A DNA stretch of 64,000 nucleotides from Dermatophilaceae bacterium Sec6.4 (GTDB lineage: Bacteria > Actinomycetota > Actinomycetes > Actinomycetales > Dermatophilaceae), in NCBI GenBank assembly GCA_039636865.1, contig CP144172.1, positions 3,286,001 through 3,350,000 on the forward strand, read 5' to 3'. The notes beneath the pieces were generated by a model. The model had not been told where the DNA came from and did not search any database. It was given only the letters and a program-made list of their open reading frames with translations. Both the position numbers and the translations under genes were made by a program. Shown here one piece after another: positions 9,731-18,148 of this stretch. The first letter of the stretch is position 1, and the number at the start of each line of letters is the position of its first letter.

Positions 9731-9762
9731 CTCAGTGCTGCGCGAGGATCTCAGTACTGCGC
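9731..9762. repeat. Imperfect 13-bp duplication at the 3' end of moeZ
   Basis: CTCAGTGCTGCGC (9731) and CTCAGTACTGCGC (9750) differ at one base and lie 19 bases apart. Read on the minus strand, the second carries the last codons and stop of moeZ and the first repeats them, as if the gene end had been duplicated. Confidence 0.6.
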
Positions 9763-10890
9763 AAGCGTGGGATCGATCTGCTGTGCCCAGGCGAGGATCC
9801 CGCCCTCCAGGGAAGCGACCGGACCCGCATAACCGTCCTGGAGCAGGGAGCGCACCGCTGCGCTCGATCGCGCTCCGGACTTGCAGTGCAGCACCAGAGT
9901 GCGCCCGTCGGAGGCTCCGAGATTGCCGATGCCGACATCGTCAGCCTCGAGATGTTCGGCGAAGGGCAACGCCACGATGTCACGTTCGGCAGCGGTGCGG
10001 ATGTCGATGACCCGGGCCCGGCCGACGGCCAACAGGTCGCGTAGCTCGTGCACGGTGAGCTCCGGTACCGGGATCCGCTGCTTCGGTGCCGACAGCCTGG
10101 TGATGCTCGGGTCGATCCCGCAGATCGGACACGCCGGATCAGCTGCCATCGGCAACGTCTGCCAGCTTCCGGCCAGCGCGTCGTGCATGACCATCCGGCC
10201 GATCAGCGGCTCCCCGAGGCCGAGCAGCAACTTGATCACCTCACCCGCCTGAATGGCTCCCATGGTGCCCGGGAGCAAACCGAGGACGCCGGCCTCCGCG
10301 CAGGACGGCACGGCACCGTCCGGCGGAGGCTGGGGGAAGATGCAGCGGTAGCAGGGACCCTCACCCGCAAGCCACACCGACGCCCGCCCTTCGAATCGCT
10401 CGACCGAGGCCCAGACGAGCGGGAGCCCGAGGAACACACAGGTGTCGTTGACCAGATATCTCGTTGCGAAGTTGTCGGTCGTATCTACCACTACGTCGTG
10501 GTCGGCCGCCAACTCCAAGGCATTCGACACCTCGAACCGGGCCTGCAGGGTCTGGACGTGCACCTCACCGTTGATCCCAGCGACCGCTGTCCGGGCAGCG
10601 GTCGACTTGGCCGAACCCAGGTCGTTCTCGGTGAACAGCACCTGCCGTTGCAGATTGGAGGACTCGACCACGTCGTCATCGATGATGGTGAGATGTCCGA
10701 CGCCCGCCGCAGCCAGATAGGCCAGGACGGGAGCTGCCAGACCGCCGGCGCCCACCACCAGAACCCTGGCGTTCTTGAGGCGCCGCTGACCCGTGGTGCC
10801 GATCTCGTCGAGCAACAGGTGCCGGGAGTACCGCTGAACCTGGCCCGGGGTCAGTGGGGGCGCTGGCGGTATCAGCGGTTGGCGCGTCAC
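9751..10890 (-). CDS. moeZ: Adenylyltransferase/sulfurtransferase MoeZ (ThiF/MoeB fold plus rhodanese)
   Basis: Activates ubiquitin-like sulfur carriers (MoaD, ThiS, CysO types) by C-terminal adenylation, then transfers sulfur from its rhodanese domain. From GTG 10890 the protein has 379 residues: RYSRHLLLDEIG, the nucleotide loop VVGAGGLAAPVLAYL, TDNFATRYLVND, zinc ligands CYRC and CPIC, then a rhodanese domain with the active-site loop VLHCKSGARS. An upstream ATG at 10968 would add 26 residues unlike the family, so GTG 10890 is preferred. The rhodanese Cys is present, so sulfur transfer should work. Orthologue of Rv3206c in the same neighbourhood. It is divergent from the TetR gene and is followed by adnA on the same strand. 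Confidence 0.92.
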   Translation of the reverse strand: MTRQPLIPPAPPLTPGQVQRYSRHLLLDEIGTTGQRRLKNARVLVVGAGGLAAPVLAYLAAAGVGHLTIIDDDVVESSNLQRQVLFTENDLGSAKSTAARTAVAGINGEVHVQTLQARFEVSNALELAADHDVVVDTTDNFATRYLVNDTCVFLGLPLVWASVERFEGRASVWLAGEGPCYRCIFPQPPPDGAVPSCAEAGVLGLLPGTMGAIQAGEVIKLLLGLGEPLIGRMVMHDALAGSWQTLPMAADPACPICGIDPSITRLSAPKQRIPVPELTVHELRDLLAVGRARVIDIRTAAERDIVALPFAEHLEADDVGIGNLGASDGRTLVLHCKSGARSSAAVRSLLQDGYAGPVASLEGGILAWAQQIDPTLAQY

Positions 10891-10996
10891 GGGGTCGAGG
10901 TTACCCGTGGGAATAGAATGACCTGCAAACTCATCGGTAGGGAACTGCCACAGGCAACCGCCGCGCACAGTACATCGATCCGAGGACGGAGCCAGG

Positions 10997-11626
10997 GTGG
11001 CAACACAGACCGAAGAACACGCTCGAGGAGGGCGCTTACCCCGCTCCGCGCGGCGGGCCCAGCTACTTGAGGCGGCGTTGGCGGTCTTTGCGGATTCCGG
11101 CTACCACGCGGCGTCGATGGACGAGATCGCCGTCCGGGCCAGTGTCAGCAAACCAGTGCTCTACCAGCACTTCCCTGGCAAGTTGGACCTCTACCTCGCC
11201 TTGATCGACCGGCACACCACGGAGGTGCCCCGGCTGGTGCGAGAAGCGCTCGCGGCCACTCACGACAACGCGACCCGCGTCGCGGCAGCCCTGAGTGCAT
11301 TCTTCGAATTCGTCGAACGCGACGACGCGGCGTTTCGGTTGGTGTTCGAATCGGACCTGATCGACGACCCCGCAGTGAAACAACGCGTGCGCCAGATGGA
11401 CAACGAGTGCGCCTCCGCAGTGGCAGAGGTCATCGGTGAGGACACCGACCTCGGCCTGGAGCAGGCACAGGTGCTCGGGGTTGCACTGGTAGGTATGGCG
11501 CAGATCGTCGCCCGCTACTGGTTGCATGAGGAACCCGCGTCGCGGATGTCGCGCACGGAGGCCGAACGACTCGTGGTCACCCTTGGATGGCGGGGTATGG
11601 CGGGCTTCCCCAAGACGGGCGAATAG
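10997..11626 (+). CDS. TetR-family transcriptional regulator (Rv3208-like)
   Basis: 209 residues from GTG 10997. The N-terminal helix-turn-helix is classical (ARRAQLLEAALAVFADSGYH, then SMDEIAVRASVSKPVLYQHFPGK). The C-terminal ligand domain is all-helical. It sits between moeZ (divergent, 106 bases away) and DUF3107, as Rv3208 does in M. tuberculosis, so it probably controls the divergent promoter region or itself. No obvious palindromic operator was found in the gap. Ligand unknown. Confidence 0.88.
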   Translation: MATQTEEHARGGRLPRSARRAQLLEAALAVFADSGYHAASMDEIAVRASVSKPVLYQHFPGKLDLYLALIDRHTTEVPRLVREALAATHDNATRVAAALSAFFEFVERDDAAFRLVFESDLIDDPAVKQRVRQMDNECASAVAEVIGEDTDLGLEQAQVLGVALVGMAQIVARYWLHEEPASRMSRTEAERLVVTLGWRGMAGFPKTGE

Positions 11627-11755
11627 GCCGCCCAGGCAGGACGGCCTCGGAGTACCGGTGCAGGAATGATCGGGTGGCCGCGAGGCTTACCGTTGTAGGA
11701 GACGGCTCGTCGCACCTGCCGGTGTTCGGGCGGACAGCAATCGAAGGGATTCACG

Positions 11756-11977
11756 GTGGAGGTAAAGATCGGCGTGCAGCATGTGGCGCGCGAGGTAGTG
11801 CTCGAGTCGGATCAGAGCGCCGAAGAGGTGCGCGATCTGGTGGCGGCGTCGCTGAAGTCCGGTGATCCGTTGACCCTCACCGACGAGCGCGGTCACACCG
11901 TGACGGTTCCGGCGTCGGTCATCGCCTATGTGGACGTTGCTTCAGAACAGGCTCGTCGGGTCGGCTTCGGGAGCTGA
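11756..11977 (+). CDS. DUF3107 family small protein
   Basis: 73 residues beginning MEVKIGVQHVAREV from GTG 11756, with GAAGGGA about 8 bases upstream. Full-length match by eye to the actinobacterial DUF3107 family (Rv3208A/TB9.4), which is acidic, soluble and of unknown function. It lies between the TetR gene and the ferritin-like gene exactly as in mycobacteria. Confidence 0.88.
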   Translation: MEVKIGVQHVAREVVLESDQSAEEVRDLVAASLKSGDPLTLTDERGHTVTVPASVIAYVDVASEQARRVGFGS

Positions 11978-12008
11978 CCGACCAGCTGAACAACAACCAG
12001 CTAAATAC

Positions 12009-12040
12009 CGGGAGACCTGCGCAGCTGCGCAGGTCTCCCG
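12009..12040. terminator. Perfect 32-bp palindrome, bidirectional terminator
   Basis: The 32 bases are their own reverse complement. They fold as a 14-bp GC-rich stem with a 4-base AGCT loop (left arm CGGGAGACCTGCGC). The palindrome lies between the convergent DUF3107 and ferritin-like genes. There is no long U tract, as is usual in high-GC actinobacteria. Confidence 0.85.
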
Positions 12041-12069
12041 TTCTCATCGGGTGTTCAAAGGGTGGCGGA

Positions 12070-12774
12070 TCAGGCCGACAGCCCGAGGGCTTCCATCCGC
12101 GCCGTGTGGGCGTCGGTGAGACGGGTGAACAGGGCCGACAGCTGCGCCAGCGACATGCCGTGACCTGACCCGTCGGCAATCAGGAATCGCTCCAACGATT
12201 CTGTCTCGGCGATCGTCATCTGTGCCTGGGTGAGCACTTCGCCCATCAACCGTCGGCCCCACAGCGCCAACTTGCTGGCCATCCGCTCGTCATCGGTGAT
12301 GGCGTACCGCAGCTGCTGTTCGACGAACACGGCCGCATCGTTGTCGGCGAGCACCTCCAGCATCAGCGTGCGACTCGTAGGGTCCACCCACCGGGCGCAT
12401 TCGCGGTAGAAATCCCGCGCGATCGACTGTCCGGCATAGGCCTTCATCAGGCTTTCCGCCCAGTTGTGGGGGGTGGTGCGACGGTGCCACTCGTCGATGG
12501 CGGCAGCGACCGAGTCCATCGCTTCCTGCGGATCGACGTCCAACTCGTGCAGCCGCGCGACGATTGCCTCGTAGTGGTGGAACTCGCGCACGGCGAACGC
12601 CGCGAGTACGCCCTTGAGTTGCACTCCCGGGGCCATTCCCGCGTCGTTGACCGTCGCGAAGAAGCTCTTGAGCTCGCCGTAGGCCAGCACGCCGAGCAGG
12701 GTAGTGACCCCCGCCCGGATGACCGGGTCCTGCAGGTCGGCAGCAACGGGTTCGACAGCGGGCGCATCATCCAT
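12070..12774 (-). CDS. Ferritin-like fold protein (Rv3210c-type, MiaE-like helical bundle)
   Basis: 234 residues, all-helical, with the acidic/His pattern of a four-helix diiron bundle: YGELKSFF, REFHHYEAIVARL and RDFYRECARWVD. M. tuberculosis Rv3210c has the same position next to the RhlE-type helicase. Related proteins are annotated as ferritin-like or tRNA-hydroxylase-like, but no substrate is established here. Candidate metal ligands are E in YGE, E and H in REFHHYE, and E in YREC. Divergent from the DEAD-box gene with a 220-base spacer. Confidence 0.8.
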   Translation of the reverse strand: MDDAPAVEPVAADLQDPVIRAGVTTLLGVLAYGELKSFFATVNDAGMAPGVQLKGVLAAFAVREFHHYEAIVARLHELDVDPQEAMDSVAAAIDEWHRRTTPHNWAESLMKAYAGQSIARDFYRECARWVDPTSRTLMLEVLADNDAAVFVEQQLRYAITDDERMASKLALWGRRLMGEVLTQAQMTIAETESLERFLIADGSGHGMSLAQLSALFTRLTDAHTARMEALGLSA

Positions 12775-12997
12775 CCGCCGATGCTAGCGGGATCAAATGC
12801 GCTGTCGGGGCGCCTGGTGGCACTAGACTGCGAATTGTCAATAAGGTGCCCGGTCGGCATGACGACCTTTTGCAACGAATCAGTCGACGTCGTACGTCGG
12901 CAACGACATCCCCCGATCGGCTCCCCCACAGCTCGCCTGCGATGTGACCTGATTTCCTGGTCCAGCACGCGGGAAGCCGTTCGAAGGATTGCCGTAC

Positions 12998-14593
12998 ATG
13001 AGTTCACCCGCCACCTCTGAATCCAGCACGTCCGAAGCCACCGCATCCGAAGCCACCGCATCCGAAGCCACCGCATCTCAAAGCACTGCTCCGGAAGCAC
13101 CGGCGCCCAGCTTCGGCGATTTCGGTGTCCACCCGCTGATCGTCCAGGCACTGGCCGATGCCGGCATCATGTCGCCGTTCCCGATCCAGTCGATGACCTT
13201 GCCGGTCGCCCTGAACGGGCACGACATCATCGGGCAGGCCAAGACCGGCACCGGAAAGACTCTCGGGTTCGGGGTGCCGCTGCTGCACCGCATCACCTCC
13301 CCCACCGACGCCACCTACGCCGACCGACCCGCGCCCGGCAAGCCGCAGGCCCTGGTCGTCGCGCCGACCCGCGAGCTCGCCAACCAGGTCATGGGCGACA
13401 TCACCACGGCCGCGGCGCTGCGCGGTATCCGGGTCATGGCCATCTACGGCGGTCGCGCATTCGAGCCCCAGGTCAACGCGTTGCGTAACGGCATCGAGGT
13501 CGTCGTGGGTACCCCCGGACGGTTGATCGACCTGGCCGGACAGGGCCACCTGGATCTTTCCTACGTTCAGACCGTCGTCCTTGATGAGGCTGACGAGATG
13601 CTCGATCTGGGCTTCCTGCCCGACGTGGAGAAGCTGCTCGCGATGACTCCGGCCTCCCGTCAGACCATGCTCTTCTCAGCGACAATGCCCGGCGCAGTCG
13701 TGGCTTTGGCGCGTCGCTACATGACCCAGCCCACGCACATTCGCGCGATCAACGAAGAAGGCGACTCCGGGCACACCGTCGCTGCGATCGAGCAGTTCGT
13801 CTACCGAGCGCACGCTATGGACAAGGTCGAGATGCTCGCCCGCATCCTGCAGGCCCGCGGTCGCGGCCTGACGATCGTGTTCAGCCGCACCAAGCGCACC
13901 GCGGCCAAGGTGGCCGACGACCTGCGCGAACGTGGCTTCGCGTCCGCATCGCTGCACGGCGACCTCGGCCAGGGCGCCCGCGAGCAGGCCCTGCGGGCCT
14001 TCCGCGCCGGCAAGATCGACATCCTCGTCGCTACCGACGTCGCGGCCCGTGGCATCGACGTCGAGCACGTCACGCACGTCGTGAACTATCAGTGCCCCGA
14101 AGATGAGAAGACCTACCTGCACCGCACCGGGCGTACCGGTCGCGCAGGCAACACCGGGGTCGCTGTCACCTTCGTCGACTGGGACGATCTGCCCCGCTGG
14201 GGCCTGATCAACAAGGGACTCGACCTCGGCATCCCGAACCCCGTGGAGACCTACTCCTCCTCGGAGAGCTTCTACACCGACCTGGACATCCCCACCACCG
14301 CGACCGGCAAGCTACCGCGCGCCGAGCGCACCCGCGCAGGCCTGGACGCCGAAAACCTCGAGGATCTGGGCGAGACCGGGAAGTCCCACCGAGCCGGCCC
14401 GGCGCGCGGCGGAGCCGGGTCCGGCGGACGCTCCCACGGTGGCCGTGACGGCCAACGTGGCGCTCGCAAAGAACCCACCGCCACCCGAACGGGATCCGAC
14501 AACGGATCGACCACGTCGGAGGACCGGCCCAAGCGTGCGCGTAACCGGCGTCGTACCCGCGGCGGTTCGGCGGATTCCTCGCAGGCTTCCTGA
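12998..14593 (+). CDS. DEAD-box ATP-dependent RNA helicase
   Basis: 531 residues. Motifs in order: Q motif FPIQSMTLPVA, motif I AKTGTGKT, PTRELANQ, DEAD in VLDEADEMLDLGF, SAT in LFSATMP, ATDVAARGID and HRTGRTGRAG. It is followed by a basic Gly/Arg-rich tail (RGGAGSGGRSHGGRDGQRGA), typical of RhlE/DeaD-type RNA remodelling enzymes. ATG 12998 was chosen because GAAGGA sits 9 bases upstream; a TTG at 12989 would overlap that site. The N-terminus holds three 15-bp repeats. Orthologous in position to Rv3211. A 5' leader of up to about 200 bases is possible in the divergent spacer. Confidence 0.93.
   Translation: MSSPATSESSTSEATASEATASEATASQSTAPEAPAPSFGDFGVHPLIVQALADAGIMSPFPIQSMTLPVALNGHDIIGQAKTGTGKTLGFGVPLLHRITSPTDATYADRPAPGKPQALVVAPTRELANQVMGDITTAAALRGIRVMAIYGGRAFEPQVNALRNGIEVVVGTPGRLIDLAGQGHLDLSYVQTVVLDEADEMLDLGFLPDVEKLLAMTPASRQTMLFSATMPGAVVALARRYMTQPTHIRAINEEGDSGHTVAAIEQFVYRAHAMDKVEMLARILQARGRGLTIVFSRTKRTAAKVADDLRERGFASASLHGDLGQGAREQALRAFRAGKIDILVATDVAARGIDVEHVTHVVNYQCPEDEKTYLHRTGRTGRAGNTGVAVTFVDWDDLPRWGLINKGLDLGIPNPVETYSSSESFYTDLDIPTTATGKLPRAERTRAGLDAENLEDLGETGKSHRAGPARGGAGSGGRSHGGRDGQRGARKEPTATRTGSDNGSTTSEDRPKRARNRRRTRGGSADSSQAS
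13031..13075 (+). repeat. Three exact 15-bp coding repeats
   Basis: TCCGAAGCCACCGCA occurs three times head to tail (13031, 13046, 13061), encoding S-E-A-T-A in the N-terminal tail of the DEAD-box helicase. Confidence 0.95.
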
Positions 14594-14604
14594 CCTCAGC
14601 TGAA

Positions 14605-14650
14605 GAACGAAGAACGGGCGCGCTCTGGTGAGCGCGCCCGTTCTTCGTTC
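14605..14650. terminator. Perfect 21-bp stem-loop, bidirectional terminator
   Basis: The left arm 14605-14625 pairs without mismatch with 14630-14650 around a 4-base TGGT loop. It lies between the convergent DEAD-box helicase and alcohol dehydrogenase genes and ends in TTCTTCGTTC. Confidence 0.9.
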
Positions 14651-14673
14651 GTCTACTACCTGGGTCGAATTCC

Positions 14674-15720
14674 TCAGGCAGAGATGGTGCTCGTGTCGAT
14701 GACGTAGCGGTAGTGCACCTTGCCCTCAACGACCTTGTCGTACGCCGCAGTCACCTCATCGGCGCCGATGACCTCTACGGTCGCACCGAGGTCGTGCTTG
14801 GCGCAGAAGTCGAGCATCTCCTGGGTTTCGGAGATACCGCCGATGTTGGAGCCCGCGACCACCTTGCTGGTTCCGATCAGGGCACCCGGCGCGATCTCGT
14901 ACTTCTTCGGGGGCAGGCCCACCGAGGCGAGCACCCCGCGCGGCTTGAGCAGCGCGATGTAGTCCTCGATCGGCAGATCCGCGCTCACGGTGTTGAGAAT
15001 GACGTCGAAGTAGCCCCTGTGGTCGGTGAAGACCTTTTCATCCGTCGTGGCGAAGTGGTTCGTCGCACCGTACTTCTTGGAGTCCGCTTCCTTGTGCGTG
15101 GTGCGGGAGAGCACGGTGACCTCGGCGCCCATCGCCGCGGCGATCTTGACGCCCATGTGTCCGAGGCCGCCCATCCCGATGACAGCGACCTTGCTGCCTT
15201 CGCCGACGCCCCAGCGGCGCAGCGGCGAGTAGGTGGTGACGCCCGCGCACAGCAGCGGCGCGGCAACGTCCAGCCCGAGGGCCTCGGGAATGTTCAGAAC
15301 AAAGCGCTCGGAGACGACGACACCCTGGGAGTAACCGCCCTTCGTCTTCTCACCGTCGTAGCCGACGCCGTTGTAGGTCATCACTGCACCCTTGGTGCAG
15401 TGCTGCTCGAAACCCGCCTCGCAGTACTCGCATTCGCCGCAGGAGTCGACCATGCAGCCGACGCCGACGTGGTCGCCGACCTTGACGCGGGTGACGCCGT
15501 CGCCGATCTCGGCGACGACTCCGGCGATCTCGTGGCCTGGGACCATCGGGAAGATCGAGTCACCCCACTCTTCACGGACCTGGTGGATGTCGCTGTGGCA
15601 GATACCGGCGAACTTGACGTCGATGCGGACGTCGTCGCTGCGCAGGTCGCGTAGTTCGATCGAACCGGCCTTGAAAGAGTCGCTCGGTGAGGCGACGGAT
15701 AGAACAGGTGTAGTTGTCAT
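14674..15720 (-). CDS. Zinc-dependent NAD(P) alcohol dehydrogenase (cinnamyl-alcohol-type)
   Basis: Medium-chain dehydrogenase/reductase of 348 residues. Catalytic zinc site GICHSDIHQ with PGHEIAG; structural zinc cysteines in VDSCGECEYCEAGFEQHC; Rossmann loop GMGGLGHMGVK. The MTYNGVGYDGEKTKGGYSQ segment is typical of the YahK/AdhC cinnamyl-alcohol branch, which reduces aldehydes with NADPH. ATG 15720 is chosen; a longer frame upstream lacks family similarity. The gene stands alone 53 bases downstream of the RecB-like gene on the same strand. Physiological substrate unknown. Confidence 0.9.
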   Translation of the reverse strand: MTTTPVLSVASPSDSFKAGSIELRDLRSDDVRIDVKFAGICHSDIHQVREEWGDSIFPMVPGHEIAGVVAEIGDGVTRVKVGDHVGVGCMVDSCGECEYCEAGFEQHCTKGAVMTYNGVGYDGEKTKGGYSQGVVVSERFVLNIPEALGLDVAAPLLCAGVTTYSPLRRWGVGEGSKVAVIGMGGLGHMGVKIAAAMGAEVTVLSRTTHKEADSKKYGATNHFATTDEKVFTDHRGYFDVILNTVSADLPIEDYIALLKPRGVLASVGLPPKKYEIAPGALIGTSKVVAGSNIGGISETQEMLDFCAKHDLGATVEVIGADEVTAAYDKVVEGKVHYRYVIDTSTISA

Positions 15721-15773
15721 GTCATGGACGCTACGCCCAACACCTGGGGTAGACGCGAATCCGGTGAGATGAC

Positions 15774-16634
15774 TCACACGTCGGGCTCCAGCGCTGCCCA
15801 GGAATTCTTCTCCGGTCCCACTGCCTGCCCTTCGGGGCAGTGCGCGCGGTAGTCGCACCACTGGCACAGCGCCGATGTCCGCGGGGTGAACGCGCCCGAC
15901 TCGACCCCCAGCTCGCGGTAGGAGGCGTCCGCCTTCTGCAGGTCTCGCGCGATGGACTCCGCCTCGCTGATCTTGCGCTGCAGCGAGGCCTGGGTATGTT
16001 CGTGCGCAATCACCTCCCCAGTGGGCACGTGATGCAGTTCCACCCGCGTGCAGTCACGCCGGAAGAGGCGACCCACCGCCGTTGCGTAGAACGCCATCGC
16101 GAGAGACGTTCGCGCATCGTCGGCGCTCAACCCGCGACGGGAGGTCTTGTAGTCCACGACGACCAGATCCCCGTTACGGTCATCCAGGCGGTCGATCCGA
16201 CCCGTCATCGCCAGCACCGCAGTTTTCATTCCGACGGTGCGCTCGATGCCGGCGGGTTGAGTAGTGCGGTCGATACCGCGCAGGTATTCCAGCACCTCGC
16301 CGGTGACCCGCGAGCGCCAGCGGGTGGACTGGTCGGCGTCTTTGAAACCGGCCGGGAGCCACCTGGTACGGATCAGCTCGCGGACGCCGTCGGGGGTCCG
16401 CGCCGCCATCGGCAGGTCCCAGAAATCGCGTAACGAATTGTGCACGCTCAGACCGACCGACGTATGCGCGCGTTGCAGACGCCCCGGCGGAGAGGGCCTG
16501 TCCAGGTAGCGCATCCGGTAGGCCCGCGGACAGTCCAGCCAGGTCGTCAGGCGACTCGGGCTCGCGGAGTACAACCGGGGCGGCAACCCGGCGATCTCCG
16601 TCTGCACCCCGGCGGGATTCTTGTCGCTGCTCAC
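15774..16634 (-). CDS. RecB-family PD-(D/E)XK exonuclease with Fe-S cysteines
   Basis: 286 residues from GTG 16634. The N-terminal part SPSRLTTWLDCPRAYRMRYL supplies the first cysteine; GLSVHNSLR the catalytic His; TGRIDRL and VVVDYKTSRRG the Asp and Asp-x-Lys core; and CQWCDYRAHCP three further cysteines, making the four-Cys Fe-S arrangement of Cas4/AddB-like nucleases. No helicase domain is attached. The start overlaps the PHP gene stop by 4 bases (GTGA), so both are translated from one message. No cas genes are nearby, so a DNA-repair role is more likely than CRISPR adaptation. Confidence 0.88.
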   Translation of the reverse strand: MSSDKNPAGVQTEIAGLPPRLYSASPSRLTTWLDCPRAYRMRYLDRPSPPGRLQRAHTSVGLSVHNSLRDFWDLPMAARTPDGVRELIRTRWLPAGFKDADQSTRWRSRVTGEVLEYLRGIDRTTQPAGIERTVGMKTAVLAMTGRIDRLDDRNGDLVVVDYKTSRRGLSADDARTSLAMAFYATAVGRLFRRDCTRVELHHVPTGEVIAHEHTQASLQRKISEAESIARDLQKADASYRELGVESGAFTPRTSALCQWCDYRAHCPEGQAVGPEKNSWAALEPDV

Positions 16635-17479
16635 GGCAAAAGGATCTTCGTCGGGGACGTGGCCTGCGCAACGATGGTGTCCAACACCTCCGGGGTGGTG
16701 AGATTCTCGCCGAGCCGATTGGGCTTTCCGGCGCCGTGATAATCGCTGGATCCTGTTGCGAAAAGGCCTAGTTCGAGGGCCAGTTCCCCTGCTCGCTGTA
16801 CCGACGCGGCGTCGTGGTCGCGGTGCAAGACCTCGATACCACCCAGTCCTGCGTCGGCCATCTCCCGGATCACATCCTCGGTGACCACCCGGCCGCGCTG
16901 GTGGGCCAGCGGATGCGCCATGACAGGCACCCCGCCCGCTGCGCGCACCAGTTCCACGGCACGCACGGGATGCGGAGCGTAGTGCGACACGTGGTATTTG
17001 CCTCCCGATCGCAGCAGGGTCGCGAAGGCCTCCCCGCGATCGGCCACAATGCCCGCCGCTACCAGTGCGTCGGCGATGTGGGGACGTCCCAGCGTCGCGC
17101 CCGGTGCTGCCTGGGCTGTCACCTGATCCCAGGTCAACCCCGTTTCGGGTCCCAACAGCTGCACGATGCGCTCAGCGCGGCGCTCTCTGGACTCCCGCGC
17201 CGCGCTCAACTCCTGCGCCAGAGGCTGGTAGCTCGGGTCAGGCAGATAAGCAAGCAGGTGCACGCTGATGCCGCTGACCGAACACGAAATCTCGATACCC
17301 CGCACGAGCGCGACACCGTGCCGGGCGGCAGCGCTAGCAGCGGAACCCCACCCGGTGATCGTGTCGTGATCGGTCAGTGCCACCACGTCCAGGCCCGCGT
17401 CAGCGGCCGATGCCATGACCTGCTGCGGGGTCTGCGTCCCATCACTCTCGCTGGAGTGGGTGTGGAGATCGATGCGCAC
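16631..17479 (-). CDS. PHP-domain phosphoesterase (RNase AM/YciV-like)
   Basis: 282 residues from GTG 17479, giving MRIDLHTHSSESDGT. PHP metal motifs: HTHS, ALTDHD, GIEIS, GGVPVMAHP, and the terminal TGSSDYHG. The family includes 3',5'-nucleoside bisphosphate phosphatases and the 5'-3' exoribonuclease RNase AM. The insert GLTWDQVTAQAAPGATLGRPHIADALV is typical of that group. A frame open further upstream to 17815 runs through the divergent promoter region and is unlikely. It overlaps the RecB-like nuclease gene downstream, suggesting a joint nucleic-acid degradation role (inference). Confidence 0.88.
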   Translation of the reverse strand: MRIDLHTHSSESDGTQTPQQVMASAADAGLDVVALTDHDTITGWGSAASAAARHGVALVRGIEISCSVSGISVHLLAYLPDPSYQPLAQELSAARESRERRAERIVQLLGPETGLTWDQVTAQAAPGATLGRPHIADALVAAGIVADRGEAFATLLRSGGKYHVSHYAPHPVRAVELVRAAGGVPVMAHPLAHQRGRVVTEDVIREMADAGLGGIEVLHRDHDAASVQRAGELALELGLFATGSSDYHGAGKPNRLGENLTTPEVLDTIVAQATSPTKILLP

Positions 17480-17551
17480 GTGATCGACCCTACCGAGGCG
17501 CGCCGACACCTCATCCCGGGTTCGCGCCTCGAGGTTTGCGAGACTGTCCCC

Positions 17552-18148
17552 GTGACTGCGTCCCTTCCTGCTGCCTCCACCGCAGTGCCTGCGCAGGGGT
17601 CGGCACCGCTCAGTCGGGCCGCCTCGGGCCAGGGCCGGCCCGATCAGACCATCCCTATGCGGCGCAGTGGTTTTCGAGGCAGTGGTTTTCCCGTCAGTAT
17701 TCGACTCTGCGTGCGACTCATGTACCTCGGAGCGAGCCTCAGCGTGCTCGCAGCGCTCGCCGAGGTACAGGCGCACGGCGCGATCCGCGCGGCCCTGGTG
17801 CAGCAGAACACGCACTCGCTGGGCTCGCGCCTGAGTCCGACCGACATCACCGATGCGGCGAACTTCACGGTGACGTTCATGGTCGGAGCCGCGTGTCTGA
17901 GCGCAGTGCTCTGGCTGCTTGTCGGGTGGGGTATCGCCCTGGGGTCGCGACGCGCTCGGATGATCGGCACGGTCTTGGCGGTGCTGTGCATCCTGAAGGT
18001 GTACGGCACCCTGACCCAGGGTGGGGCGTCGACGCTCGGGATCCTCATCGACCTGTTGCAGCTACCCGTGGCCTGTGCGGTCACAGTGCTGGCCTGGAGC
18101 GGTCGCAGCGCCTGCCATTTCAGGCACGCTCCGGCGTCGACCCGATGA
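17552..18148 (+). CDS. Four-helix integral membrane protein, unknown function
   Basis: 198 residues from GTG 17552. A disordered Ala/Ser/Pro N-terminal tail of about 45 residues is followed by four hydrophobic segments: LMYLGASLSVLAALAEV, FMVGAACLSAVLWLLVGWGIAL, MIGTVLAVLCILKVYGTL and ILIDLLQLPVACAVTVLAW. No recognised catalytic motif. It is divergent from the PHP gene (72 bases between starts), and its stop overlaps the start of the following lipoprotein (ATGA), so the two form an operon. The start is the first in-frame one in the spacer; a shorter form from a later ATG (MRRSGFRG) is possible. Confidence 0.7.
   Translation: MTASLPAASTAVPAQGSAPLSRAASGQGRPDQTIPMRRSGFRGSGFPVSIRLCVRLMYLGASLSVLAALAEVQAHGAIRAALVQQNTHSLGSRLSPTDITDAANFTVTFMVGAACLSAVLWLLVGWGIALGSRRARMIGTVLAVLCILKVYGTLTQGGASTLGILIDLLQLPVACAVTVLAWSGRSACHFRHAPASTR

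Noticed and set aside
13031..13075. Short tandem repeats considered as a CRISPR array (also at 19188, 3022, 54889)
   Set aside because: Units are 9-15 bp without spacers, in frame and inside coding genes; no cas genes except a stand-alone Cas4-like nuclease.
15774..16634. Cas4 assignment for the RecB-like Fe-S nuclease
   Set aside because: No CRISPR array or other cas gene in 64 kb; the pairing with a PHP enzyme fits a general nuclease.
16814..17551. Upstream extension of the four-helix membrane protein to 16814
   Set aside because: This part is antisense to the PHP phosphoesterase gene; the hydrophobic protein is complete from GTG 17552.
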